Positions 1-10,357 of a DNA stretch of 64,000 nt are shown in pieces; the stretch's first letter is position 1; the number at the start of each line of letters is the position of its first letter. The position numbers were made by a program, and so were the translations under genes. The notes beneath the pieces were generated by a model that made no database searches, was not told the DNA's origin, and saw nothing but the letters and a program-made list of their open reading frames with translations. Origin of the DNA: Lolium rigidum (lineage: Eukaryota > Streptophyta > Magnoliopsida > Poales > Poaceae); the NCBI RefSeq assembly GCF_022539505.1, contig NC_061513.1, positions 180,326,017 through 180,390,016 on the forward strand. Reading direction: 5' to 3'.

Positions 1-562
1 TAGATATGGAATATGGAATGGAGTTTGAAATTTTGTTCGGAGTCTCTGATGGGATCCAGGACATCACGAGGAGGTCTGGAATGGTCCGAAGAATAAGATT
101 CATATATAGGAAGTCATTTTCTAAGTTTGAAAATGATCCGGTGCATTTATGGAAGGTTCTAGAAGGTTCTAGAAAAGTCCGGAAGAAATCACCATGGAAG
201 GTGGAGTCCCGGAGGGACTCCACCTAGCTTGGCCGGCCAGCCTAAGGGAGGAGGAGTCCCAGGTGGACTCCACCATAGGGGGCCGGCCACCCCACCAAGG
301 AAAGGGAGGAGTCCCACCCCAAGTAGGATTCGTCCATATGGCACTTTTGAGTTGGGGTCTTATTCGAAGACTTTGAGGCAAACTCTTGGGGGTTCCACCT
401 ATATAATGAGGGAAAAGGGGAGGGGGCCGGCCACACCAAGCCACCTTGGCCGCACCCCTTAAAGGCCGGCGCCCCCTCTCCCCAAACCCTAGCCGCCCCC
501 CTCCTCCACCTCTCCCGCATACGCTTTGGCGAAGCCCTGCCGGAGATCTCGACCACCACCGC
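1..562 (+). mobile_element. Angela/BARE-like Copia LTR, left part (element J)
   Basis: This is the left visible part of a Copia LTR on the plus strand; the window begins inside it. Positions 1 to about 180 match, in reverse, the LTRs of element E near 43380-43560 and 60500-60690. It is interrupted at 562 by element A and resumes at 14543, with ACCGC duplicated on both sides. A TATA box lies at 400-407. The stretch from about 180 to 480 does not follow the E LTRs and is rich in GGAGTCC words and GGCCGGCC. After the LTR end at 14879 no primer-binding site follows, so it is a 3' LTR or a solo LTR, not a 5' LTR. Confidence 0.85.
400..407 (+). promoter_or_regulatory. TATA box of the J LTR
   Basis: TATATAAT lies in the context CACCTATATAATGAGG, upstream of the C-rich leader of the LTR. 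The E LTRs have a differently worded TATA box (TATAAAA) at the equivalent place. Use as a promoter is inferred from position. Confidence 0.6.
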
Positions 563-990
563 TGATACGTCTCCGACGTATCGATAATTTCTTATGTTCC
601 ATGCCACATTATTGATGATATCTACATGTTTTATGCATACTTTATGTCATATTTATGCAATTTCCGGCACTAACCTATTAACGAGATGCCGAAGAGCCAG
701 TTGATGTTTTCTGCTGTTTTTGGTTTCCGAAATCCTAGTAAGGAAATATTCTCGGAATTGGACGAAATCAACGCCCAGGGGCCTATTTTTCCACGAAGCT
801 TCCAGAAGACCGGAGGACTTACGAAGTGGGGCCACGAGGTGGCGCCACACTAGGGCGGCGCGGCCCGGGCCTTGGCCGCGCCGGCCCGTTGTGTGGGGCC
901 CTCGTGTGGCCCCCCGACCTGCCCTTCCGCCTACATATAGTCTTCGTCGCGAAACCCCCGTACCGAGAGCCACGATACGGAAAACCTTAT
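563..990 (+). repeat. 5' LTR of element A, first part
   Basis: It matches the start of the 3' LTR at 12947 almost base for base up to CTTA, where element B interrupts it. The LTR resumes after B at 8112-8117. A weak TATA-like TACATATA lies near 932. Confidence 0.9.
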
Positions 991-2158
991 CGTTGACGTC
1001 GAAACCCCCGGCGGGCGGAGACGGTCAACACGGTAGAGCCGGGAACAACTAGGGCTGCGGCTGGCCCCGGTCCCTCGAGCAACGGCCCGCAAAGCCTCCT
1101 GGTCGCACGCGCCGATGTTTATCACAAGGGCGTGCCACCCGACCTATACCGGTCGGGAAGGTGTGGATGATGCCTTGCTTAGTTTCTGCAGGGCACACAC
1201 GTAAACGTTAAATACGAGCCTCGATCGGCTCTCAGAGTTATCCCGTGAATCGGCTTAAAGAGCCGATCCACCCATGATTCGGACGAGGTGTCCGAATATA
1301 TGGTGGTCCCGCTTGATCAAGGTAAAGCTAATGAGATCTACGACGATTTAGGGTTTTCACCGCATAATCGGATCATCCTACTCAGGATTGGGCCTCGCGC
1401 TCGCGCACGGTGACCGTAAGCTCGATCCTAGACAGGGCCTAAAAACCAACACGAGGTTGATCCCCGGAACATCCGTTCTAGGACTAGCAAACGCCACCCT
1501 ACACGCCGCTGGATCCTCCGACCCCTTGTAAGGCCTAACTATTGCAGATATTAAACTAATCCTTGTAAAACAAGGATGCAATCGTAACGGACCAGATCTA
1601 CTAAACTATGACCAAGCGGGGTGCCGCCCTACACCTAAGATAGGTGTAAGGCGGCTAGACATGCAAGGGTTGCACTACGAAAGCATGTAATATGAAGAAC
1701 AATGCTAACCCTAACATGTCTAAGATAACTACGTTGCTCGCCATCAAAAAGGCTTCGATACGAGCAACGCATGAACAACGTGGGCAGGCTTAGTGCTGCC
1801 TAGATCGCAAGATGCGATCTAGGCAGCATGATGCTTACCGGTAGAAACCCTCGAGACGAAGGGGTTGGCGATGCGCCGAGATTTGTTTGTGGTTGAACGT
1901 TGGTTGTTGTTTATTCCATAAACCCTAGATACATATTTATAGTCCAGCTGGACTTTCTAATGTGGGCGTGCACCAAACCGTGCACGAGTAAGATTCTAAC
2001 TCTAAACTAAGATGCGATCTAATATGTTACAGATACACGGGCAATTAAGCCCAACTTGGTATAAAAGGCCGATTCACGTATTACTTCTATATATATATTC
2101 TTCACGTCCATCTTGATCGCGGCCCACCTCCGACTCGGTCAAATTCTCGGTGATAACA
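991..2158 (-). repeat. 3' LTR of element B
   Basis: This is a near-identical direct repeat of 6941-8111. The first base is C where the other LTR has T, so the outer TG end is mutated. It contains three strong hairpins at 1623-1655, 1732-1769 and 1795-1827, each also present or partly present in the other LTR. Confidence 0.9.
1623..1827 (-). other. Series of three hairpins in the B LTR
   Basis: Hairpin 1 (1623-1637 with 1641-1655) pairs 14 of 15 bases. Hairpin 2 pairs CGTTGCTCG with CGAGCAACG (1732-1740 and 1761-1769). Hairpin 3 is a perfect 15-bp stem (1795-1809 and 1813-1827). Hairpins 1 and 3 have a 3-nt AGA loop on the plus strand. The second LTR copy has hairpin 1 at 7576-7610 and hairpin 2 at 7687-7725. 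Function is unknown. Confidence 0.8.
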
Positions 2159-2170
2159 CATGCCCCCTGG
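2159..2170 (-). other. Polypurine tract of element B
   Basis: On the minus strand this reads CCAGGGGGCATG immediately before the LTR start TGTTATCACC. This is the position and composition of a plus-strand DNA primer, and it sets the element's orientation. Confidence 0.75.
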
Positions 2171-2361
2171 TTTTGGAAATGACATTTCCAAAATCATTAC
2201 GCTTTCTCTCGTCGGGTCATGTCGTGGCGGAGAGCGAGCTGCCGCAGAATCCCCATCATGATGCCTTGCCCCTTCCACTTCTCCACGTGGCCGTAAAATT
2301 TTCTCGTTGGGCAACATCTCCTCGGAAACCGCTCGTGGCATTGAATCTCTCTCATATCCCC

Positions 2362-2369
2362 TTTATTTA
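2362..2369 (+). promoter_or_regulatory. TATA-like box upstream of the antisense ORF
   Basis: TTTATTTA in the context CCCCTTTATTTAACCG lies about 70 bp before the ATG at 2437, on the strand opposite to the retroelement transcript. The spacing is right for a plant promoter, but this is inferred from sequence only. Confidence 0.45.
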
Positions 2370-2436
2370 ACCGTTCTAAACAGCTTGCGTCTCCTTCGTT
2401 CTCCTCGCATTAGCACCAAAAACCCTCTGTGCCGCC

Positions 2437-2868
2437 ATGTCTTCTTCCTCTTCCTCCGAGTTTTCCTACGGGTCCGACTCCTCCCGCGAGACGCCGCCGG
2501 AAATTCGTGCCCCGGAAGACTGGGACGAGGAGAGCCATGCCTCCTCCATTTGGTCTGAGGACGACAAGTCCTTGACCAGCGGGGATGAAGATCTTCAGTT
2601 CCTCGCCGATGGGGAACTGGAGCCAAAAAGCGAGGACGACCAGTTCTCCTGGGACGGCTGCCCCACCTCTGAAGAAGAGGGAGAAGAAGACGACGACGAC
2701 GACGACGACGACTCCCTCGAGGGCTACCCGCCGGCGAAGCGCCTCCGCATGTGGTGGGACTACGACAGCAGCGACGACGAAGACGGGGATGAAGCCCCCG
2801 TGGAGGGCTACGGGAGTAGCGACGAGGAGCCCATCGGCAGCAGTGCCGATGAGAGTTCTCGAGGATGA
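2437..2868 (+). CDS. Antisense acidic Ser/Asp/Glu-rich ORF in element B
   Basis: This intact 143-codon ORF runs opposite to gag in the 3' non-coding part of element B. The ATG has a strong plant start context (GCCGCCATGTC). The product opens with a serine run, then is dominated by Asp, Glu and Ser, with an eight-Asp run near residues 88-95 and a short basic patch (PAKRLRMWW) near 100-108 that resembles a nuclear localisation motif. It has no membrane segment or recognised domain. Codons are GC-rich. It has stayed open while gag beside it is broken. Similar acidic antisense ORFs recur in grass Gypsy elements as I recall, but I cannot verify that here. It could also be a fortuitous ORF in a GAC-rich tract. 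Confidence 0.55.
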   Translation: MSSSSSSEFSYGSDSSRETPPEIRAPEDWDEESHASSIWSEDDKSLTSGDEDLQFLADGELEPKSEDDQFSWDGCPTSEEEGEEDDDDDDDDSLEGYPPAKRLRMWWDYDSSDDEDGDEAPVEGYGSSDEEPIGSSADESSRG

Positions 2869-2871
2869 CGA

Positions 2872-4099
2872 TGAGGGCGAGTGATGGCCCGTAGATTAGG
2901 ATCTAATAGTATAGGCCTAGCGGTAGTAGATTGGTCAATAGACCCTTCTTTTGTTCTTCCCTCCTTGAGCAATCGGCTCCCCATTGTAAGAAATCCCAAT
3001 ACTAATGAAGAATTCCCTTAGCTTGATTTTGCCGATTTCTTTCATGCTGAGTTTGTCGACTGTTGGCCTAATCCACGCTTAGTGACTGATGGTAACGCAT
3101 CAGTTTCATGATAATCTGCGAGACAAGCCAATTTAGCCATCCCTCCAAGCTAGCTGGCTTCTGCCGATGACGATGACACAGCCGATCTTAGTAAGCTGGC
3201 GACTTGGTCTTTGAGCAGGCGACTTTAAAAAAGCCCTGGAACCGCCTTGGATGCTCAAGCCGATGACTCCGTAACGAACACCGCTCTTCAAACCGGTTGT
3301 GTCGCGAGGCTAGCCGATTCCAACCAAATCGGCTCCCGAGCAACGACCTTTAGGGCGAGCTGCCCCCGAGCCTTAATGAAGGCGAATCAGCCACATGTGC
3401 CGACATTAGCCTTAACTCATGACGTAGCCCCAAGCGAGAGAACCTTCAAGGTGAGCTGCCCCCGAGCTTCTTCAGCTTCTTCCTCGCGCCTTGCCGCTAG
3501 ATCGGCTCCTTTCCTTTGGTAGATCCGATGCGATCCATCCTTGACCTGATCCGCACGTCCGAGTCGCTCTTGGTCTTGTCCTTGAAGAGAGGATCCGAGC
3601 TCTTAAGCTACTCCATTAAGGAGTTCTTTCATTAAAACCCTCTTCGTGCTCCATTGACCCTCTGACCGTGACAGTCATTCCTCTTGAGTCGATGGCCACG
3701 CATCGGCTTCCATATCCTTAAGTCGATGTCTGCTGCATCGGCTGTGCTCGAAAATTTTCGAATTTTCAGAATTTTTTTTTACGGCCGACTGGTGCATCGG
3801 CCCCCACACTCCAATACCCATCACCAAAGATGAGACGGGATAATTCTACTGCATATCCTCGTGTTCTATCCACCTGGGTGCCCCCCGAGCCGATTCTGTC
3901 AAGAGAATTGATGGTATCGGCTCTGTTGGATAACATGTTGAACCCAGGCAGAATGGTGGGTGAGGATAATTTTGGCCGATTGCTGGAATCGGCCCCCACT
4001 TTGCTTGCTCGGTGAAGGTTTTGTAAGTTCCTTTCACAAATTTTTTGGGGCCGATCACAAGGATCAGCCTCGCCATGTTTGCTCATTGACATGTTCTTG
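2872..4099 (-). other. Non-coding part of element B rich in ATCGGC/GCCGAT
   Basis: No ORF or pol motif is seen here. The words ATCGGC and GCCGAT recur every few tens of bases, many within GAATCGGC or GAGCCGAT contexts, and continue into the LTR (about 1225-1270). This stretch replaces the pol region that would follow gag in an autonomous element. Confidence 0.6.
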
Positions 4100-6880
4100 C
4101 TACTCGTTCAGGCCGGTAGACAGAACCAGCCCAATCTCTGACTTTATCATGTTGGTGCGCTTGCTGTCGTCCACCTTGGATGTATCGTGTAACCGTGGAG
4201 CACTGAGCTTCGTCGGAAGTACGAGCACCATGTTTGTGCCAGCCGATGTTTCATCATCGGCTTTCCTTTGCTTGGGGCGCCACTCCATTTTCCGTGGGCG
4301 ACCCTCTTCATCCAGGGTTCGCTGAACCTTTGCAGCCAGATCAGGCCTTGCCTTCCTCAATGTATGCAAGTATAACCTCTCGGCTTCTTCCAGGCCGCGC
4401 AATCGTTGAACCTCGCGTTTACGGGAACGGCTGAGTCCATCGGGGCACCACCTTGGCCGGTGATACCTGTCTTCTTCTTCTCCCTCGTCTTCTGAATCTT
4501 CGAGATCCTTCAAGTGAGGGGACTCAGCTCGTTTGCTCTGTGGCGGGAGAGGTCCTAAGCGCTCGAACACGGACACGTCGGCTGCCTCCTTCTTCTTCCG
4601 GTTGCATTCGGGCAATTGCCGATTGTTGGCAATCGGCTCATTCCTCGAATCCCGAGCAGTGCCTGAAGAAAGGACAATCCCAGTGCCTGTCCTCGTCGTC
4701 TCGCTCCCTTGCCTTTCCCTTGGCACAACGCTCGTGCTCCTCCTCGTCACGATTATGCCGACGATGTCTTCTGGCTTCTCTAGCCAGACGATCTCTTTCA
4801 TCACCGTCGCTGGACCGTCGGCGTTGGTCGTACTGACTCACATACTTGTTGAGGAGGTGATCAGAGAGAGGTCGCTGATATCTTATGTTCTTCACTTCTC
4901 CCTCTGTTACGTAGCGCTTGCCATCTTGGCGGAGCCGATCGCGTGGAGCGGCTTCCTCTTGTTTCTTTGCTATGAGAGCAGCTGCCCTCATCTCCATCCT
5001 TGCCAGCGTGGTGTCCAAGATCTACCATGTTGATATTGCACAGGAAACCCAGCTGGCACCCTCCATGGCAAGCATACTCCACCATGTTTACGGCGGGGAA
5101 GGGGTGTGTGTCGACCTTCATGGCGTATTGGTTGAAAATCAACCGTCCGCTTTCTATCGCCATTTGGATCTGCCGCCGCCACACCCCGCAGTCGTTGGTG
5201 GTGTGGGAGAACGTGTTATGCCATTTGCGGTATGGCCTTCCGTTCAGCCTCTTGCACCGTGGGGAACTTGTGGCCTTCGGGTACCTTTATATGCTTCTCC
5301 GCGAGTAAGAGGTCAAAAATCTGCTCCGTTTTAGTCACGTCGAAGTCGAACCCTTTTGGAGGGCCTTGTGGCTTCACCCATTTGCGGGTCACGGGGCCCG
5401 TCGCTCGAGTCCATTCAGCCATCGCTACCTCCCCGATCTCCCATGGCACCTTTATCTTCGTCACGCCTCAACCACAGTCACCACCCGCTTGAATTTGTCC
5501 CGGTAAACATCCGGGTGGCGCTCGTTCATATGCTCGTCGCCTTCGCACCATGTGCGCTAACGAAGGGTAGTCTCGCTTGGGAGGCCACGTCCTTGATTGA
5601 TGATGAGAGACCCACCACCGCCAACTCGATCGCTTCCTTTTCACTCATACGAGCCGAAAAGCATCGGTTCCTAATAGTCCCGAAGCGCCGGACGTATTCT
5701 CGCCACCGTCTCCCCGCGCTTCGTCGTACTTGCGCTAGATCGGCAAAACCAACATCGGAAGCCTCCGAGTGATACCGCTCGTGAAACTCGCTTCTTCCAA
5801 CTGCTTCCAGTGTTTGGATGGAGTTCGGTGGTAGCGATGTGTACCACCCGAAAGCCGATCCCGTGAGGGACTGCGAGAAGAACCTCACGCGCAACTCATC
5901 CGACGCCGAGATCGTGCCCAGCCTGTGCCAAATATCGGCTCACATGCTCGATGGAGCTGGACCCATCCGATCCACTAAACTTGGTGAAGTCCGGGAGCCG
6001 ATATTTGGGTGGCAGCGGGATCAGTTCGTAGCTGTTGGGGTACGGCTTGGTGTAGCCGAACGCCTTCCTTTTCGGCATCATACCGAACCGATCTTTCGAA
6101 TTGCACAAATCTGATCCGCTCGTGATGGCTGAAGGTGTCGAACCCCGAAGATTTGCCGGGGTGGCATACTTAACCAGCCATGCTTGCTTTTCCGGTTCTA
6201 AGCCAACCTGCAGGAGCTGGGCTTTGGAGGTTTGTCGGGGGTGGCGTACTTAGCCGCCCACGATTGCTTCCAGGATCGGCTCCTGACGTTCCTCCTGCCG
6301 TTCCAGAGGCCGCTGATATTGCAGCCTGGCTCGAGAGTGCCCAGGCGTTGCAGTCCGGTACGTATGCGCACGTGTATCCGTGCGGGATCTCCTTAGGCGG
6401 CTCAGGTAGGAATTGGTAGTCACTAGGATCACCACCAACCTTGTAGACGACGTATGCCGATGAGGTCGGCAGTTCCGGTGCTGCCCATGCGAACGGCTGG
6501 GGCTGGAGCGGCATCTCTCCTTTGAAAGTCCCCGCAGCCGGTCCCGACGGGAGTACCGGTGACTCATGATTTCCTTGACGACGCGCGCAGCGACACGCTC
6601 CAAGGTGTTCACCAGTGCTCTCGAGTGGCGGTGCAGCGAATGAGCCACCATGTAGTTGATCTCCCGCCGCAGCCGACCTGGTGCGTTCTTCTCGACGGGC
6701 GGACAGGTCCACTCCATCGAGCGCGCCTTCGGGTGTGAAACCCTTCCACCCGACGCCATGGGAGCGGGTTCGGTGGAAGGAGCCGATGCGTTCGGCTTCG
6801 AGGGTTGCCTCGATCTCGTCATGTTTCTTCTTGAGCTCATCGGGCAGATCCTCGTACGTGACCGGAGTGTCTTCCGCCAT
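4100..6880 (-). pseudogene. gag: Broken gag of element B
   Basis: Reading starts at the ATG at 6880 (MAEDTPVTYEDLPDELKKK) and passes through a region with LIGSFHRTRSHG-like and GGDPSDYQFL-type motifs. It then reaches a retrotransposon gag core at 5526-6108 (LPDFTKFSG, then GSAFGWYTSLPPNSIQT and RCFSARMSEKEAIELA). It ends in a charged region (4100-4804) containing KVQRTLDEEGRPRKMEWRP, which in autonomous relatives lies just before the protease. The reading frame changes at least six times between 6880 and 4100, so no full-length Gag could be made. Sequence after 4100 lacks the protease motif. Confidence 0.8.
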
Positions 6881-6940
6881 CTCGGATGTAGATGGCGATG
6901 TTGTGGATGTCGAAGGCGGTCCCACCGGGCGTGTCGAATG

Positions 6941-8111
6941 TGTTGACGTCGAAACCCCCGGCGGGCGCAGACGGTCAACACGGTAGAGCCGGGAACAACT
7001 AGGGCTGCGGCCGGCCCTGGTCCCTCGCGAGCGACGGCCCGCAAAGCCTCCCCGGTCGCACGCGCCGATGTTTATCACAAGGGCGTGCCACCCGACCTAT
7101 ACCCGGTCGGAAGGTGTGGATGATGCCTCGCTTAGTTTCCTGCAGGGCACACACGTAAACGTTAAATACGAGCCTCGATCGGCTCTCGATGTTATCCCGT
7201 GAATCGGCTCAAAGAGCCGATCCACCCATGATTCGGACGAGGTGTCCGAATATATGGTGGTCCCGCTTGATCAAGGTAAAGCTAATGAGATCTACGACGA
7301 TTTAGGGTTTTCACCGCATAATCGGATCATCCTACTCGTGATTGGGCCTCGCGCTCGCGCACGGTGACCGTAAGCCGATCCTAGACAGGGCCTAAAAACC
7401 AACACGAGGTTGATCCCCGGAACATCCGTTCTAGGACTAGCAAACGCCACCCTACACGCCGCTGGATCCTCCGACCCCTTGTAAGGCCTAACTATTGCAG
7501 ATATTAAACTAATCCTTGTAAAACAAGGATGCAATCGTAACGGACCAGATCTACTAAACTATGACCAAGCGGGGTGCCGCCCCTACACCTAAGATAGGTG
7601 TAAGGGCGGCTAGACATGCAAGGGTTGCACTACGAAAGCATGTAATATGAAGGACAATGCTAACCCTAACATGTCTAAGATAACTACGTTGCTCGCCATC
7701 AAAAAGGCTTCGATGACGAGCAACGCATGAACAACGTGGGCAGGCTAGGCCGCCTAGATCGCAAGATGCGATCTAGGCAGCATGATGCTTACCGGTAGAA
7801 ACCCTCGAGACGAAGGGGTTGGCGATGCGCCGAGATTTGTTTGTGGTTGAACGTTGGTTGTTGTTTATTCCATAAACCCTAGATACATATTTATAGTCCA
7901 AGTGGACTTTCTAATGTGGGCGTGCACCAAACCGTGCACGAGTAAGATTCTAACTCTAAACTAAGATGCGATCTAATATGTTACGTATACACGGGCAATT
8001 AAGCCCAACTTGGTATAAAAGGCCGATTCACGTATTACTTCTATATATATATTCTTCACGTCCATCTTGATCGCGGCCCACCTCCGACTCGGTCAAATTC
8101 CGGTGATAACA
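6941..8111 (-). repeat. 5' LTR of element B
   Basis: The outer end reads TGTTATCACC on the minus strand, and the inner end is marked by TGTTGACGTC at 6941. A TATA box (minus TATAAATA, 7888-7895) lies before an AAACCCTA-containing leader. It carries the hairpins described for the other LTR. Confidence 0.9.
7888..7895 (-). promoter_or_regulatory. TATA box of the B 5' LTR
   Basis: The minus strand reads GGACTATAAATATG. This is the 5' LTR for the minus-strand element, so it is the expected promoter of the B transcript. Confidence 0.6.
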
Positions 8112-9283
8112 CTTACCGAGACGCCGCCGCCGCCAATCCCATCTCGGGGGATTCAGGAGATCGCCTCCGGCACCCTGCCTGAGAGGGGAATCATCTCCCG
8201 GAGGACTCTTCACCGCCATGGTCGCCTCCGGAGTGATGAGTGAGTAGTTCACCCCTGGACTATGGGTCCATAGCAGTAGCTAGATGGTCGTCTTCTCCTT
8301 ATGTACTTCATTGTCGGATCTTGTGAGCTGCCTAACATGATCAAGATCATCTATTTGTAATGCTATATGTTGTGTTTGTCGGGATCCGATGGATAGAGAA
8401 TATTATGTTATGTTGATTATCAATCTATTACCTATGTGTTGTTTATGATCTTTCATGCTCTCCGTTATTAGTAGAGGCTCTGGCCAAGTTTTTGCTCTTA
8501 ACTCCAAGAGGGAGTATTTATGCTCGATAGTGGGTTCATGCCTCCATTAAATGCAGGACGGTGACGGAAAGTTCTAAGGTTGTGGATGTGCTTGTTGCCA
8601 CTAGGGATAAAACATTGATGCTATGTCCGAGGATGTAGTTATTGATTACATTACGCACCATACTTAATGCAATTGTCTCGTTGTTTGCAACTTAATACTT
8701 GGAAGGGGTTCGGATGATAACCCGAAGGTGGACTTTTTAGGCATAGCTGCATGCCTGGATAGCGGTCTATGTACTTTGTCGTAATGCCCAATTAAATCTC
8801 ACTATACTCATCATATCATGTATGTGCATGGTCATGCCCTCTCTATTTGTCAATTGCCCGACTGTAATTTGTTCACCCAACATGCTATTTATCTTATGGG
8901 AGAGACACCTCTAGTGAACTGTGGACCCCGGTCCATTCTTTTACATTGAATACAATTTACTGCAATACTTGTTCTATCTGTTTTTCGCAAACAATCATCA
9001 TCCACACTATACATCTAATCCTTTGTTACAGCAAGCCGGTGAGATTGACAACCTCACTGTTTCGTTGGGGCAAAGTACTTTGGTTGTGTTGTGTAGGTTC
9101 CACGTTGGTGCCGGAATCCCTGGTGTTGCGCCGCACTACATCCCGCCGCCATCAACCTTCAACGTGCTTCTTGGCTCCTACTGGTTCGATTAAACCTTGG
9201 TTTCTTACTGAGGGAAACTTGCTACTGTGCGCATCACACCTTCCTCTTGGGGTTCCCAACGGACGTGTCAACTACACGCATCA
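8112..9283 (+). repeat. 5' LTR of element A, second part
   Basis: It continues the LTR from CTTACCGAGACG, matching the uninterrupted 3' LTR from about 13370 to 14542. It ends ACGCATCA at 9283, immediately followed by the primer-binding region. Confidence 0.9.
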
Positions 9284-9293
9284 AGAAAATTTC

Positions 9294-9397
9294 TGGCGCC
9301 GTTGCCGGGGAACTGAAGAAATGATACACCACAAAGATTTCTAACTCCCACGTCAACTACACGCCAGCAACTAAATTTCTGGCGCCGTTGCCGGGGA
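9294..9397 (+). other. Duplicated primer-binding site of element A
   Basis: TGGCGCCGTTGCCGGGG occurs at 9294-9310 and again from 9380. Each copy is preceded by a copy of the LTR tail (ACGTCAACTACACGC). This is a tandem duplication of roughly 87 bp. The site matches the tRNA-Asp-type primer used by many grass Gypsy elements. Confidence 0.85.
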
Positions 9398-9670
9398 GAT
9401 CAAGACACGCTGCAAGGGGAGTCTCCACAATCCAATCTCTTTACTTTGTTTTTGTCTTGCTTTATTTTATTTACTTTCTTGTTTGCTGCATTATATCAAA
9501 ACACAAAAAAATTAGTTGCTAGCTTTACTTTATTTACTGTCTTGTTCCCTATATCAAAAACACAAAAAATTAGTTACTTGCATTTACTTTATTTAGTTTG
9601 CTTTATTTACTACCGCTAAAATGAATACTCCTGAAAACACTAAGTTGTGTGACTTCACTAGTTAGGCCTA
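9398..9670 (+). other. Leader of element A
   Basis: This AT-rich untranslated leader contains two copies of a block reading roughly TTACTTTATTTACT plus ACACAAAAAATTAGTT (about 9465-9600). No ORF is visible. Confidence 0.55.
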
Positions 9671-10357
9671 ATGGAAAACAACAACAAAATGAGAGATCTT
9701 TATGAACTTTATCTTGAATTAGGACATGATGTGTTTGAAGAGAGAATTAAAAAACCCATGGAACTTTATATGCATGCTAATGGGAATGTTATTAGTATGA
9801 ATGCTTTGAACACCATTGTTGCTAATGCTATAGGAAATTCTAAGCTTGGGGAAGCTGGTTTTGATGAGCATGATATTTTTAGTCCCCCAAGCATGGAGGA
9901 GAAAAATTACTTTGATGATACTTTACCTCATATATATGATGATTATGGTGATGAGAATAGTAATGATAGCTATTTTATTGAATTTGCTCCCACTACAATT
10001 AATAGTAATGATTATGCTTATGTGGAGAGTAATAATTTTATGCATGTAGCTCATGATAAGAATGCTTTATGTGATAGTTATATTGTTGAGTTTGTTCATG
10101 ATGCTACTGAAAGTTATTATGAGAGAGGGAAACATGGTTATATGCATCTTAATAATAATAAGTTTCCCCTCTTTATGTTGAGAATATTGAAGTTGCGCAT
10201 GTATTGCCTTCCTATGCTTGTTGCATTATGCTTACATGACTTGTTTATTTACAAGATTCCTTTTCATAGGAAGTGGGTTAGGCTTAAATGTGTTTTGAAT
10301 TTGCTTCTTGATGCTCTCTTTTGCTTCAACTCTTATTTCTTGCGAGTGCATCATTAA
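9671..10357 (+). CDS. 228-codon ORF of element A: shortened gag-like N-terminus joined to a hydrophobic C-terminal domain
   Basis: This is the only ORF of element A, starting at a true ATG. Residues 1-65 resemble the short ORF of element C at 41251-41451 (KEPME/KKPME, then NVIGMNA/NVISMNA and SKLGEA). Residues about 95-228 resemble the C ORF at 38742-39407, sharing ATESYYERGKHGYMHLNN and then KFPLFMLRIL. The gag core and zinc knuckle that lie between those parts in C are missing, so this looks like an internal deletion that kept an open frame. Residues 165-194 and 206-224 are strongly hydrophobic and could be membrane segments. Function is unknown. Confidence 0.6.
   Translation: MENNNKMRDLYELYLELGHDVFEERIKKPMELYMHANGNVISMNALNTIVANAIGNSKLGEAGFDEHDIFSPPSMEEKNYFDDTLPHIYDDYGDENSNDSYFIEFAPTTINSNDYAYVESNNFMHVAHDKNALCDSYIVEFVHDATESYYERGKHGYMHLNNNKFPLFMLRILKLRMYCLPMLVALCLHDLFIYKIPFHRKWVRLKCVLNLLLDALFCFNSYFLRVHH

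Larger units (their letters stand above)
991..8111 (-). mobile_element. Gag-only Gypsy-type retrotransposon B
   Basis: Two LTRs of about 1168 bp (991-2158) and 1171 bp (6941-8111) have ends TGTT and AACA. The TSD is CTTAT/CTTAC (986-990 and 8112-8116), one mismatch, and the uninterrupted target CTTAC is present in the other LTR of A. The element reads on the minus strand: a polypurine tract (minus CCAGGGGGCATG, 2159-2170) abuts the left LTR and gag runs leftward from 6880. The interior of 4.8 kb contains gag and stops before any protease, RT or integrase, so it is non-autonomous. I could not identify the primer-binding tRNA. Confidence 0.9.

Noticed and set aside
4453..5033. Plus-strand frames of 100-166 codons within element B
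   Set aside because: They are opposite-strand shadows of the gag region, with no start context or domain, unlike the frame at 2437-2868.
9294..9397. Primer-site sequences as possible tRNA gene ends
   Set aside because: Only the complement of a tRNA 3' end is present, directly after an LTR; no cloverleaf surrounds it.
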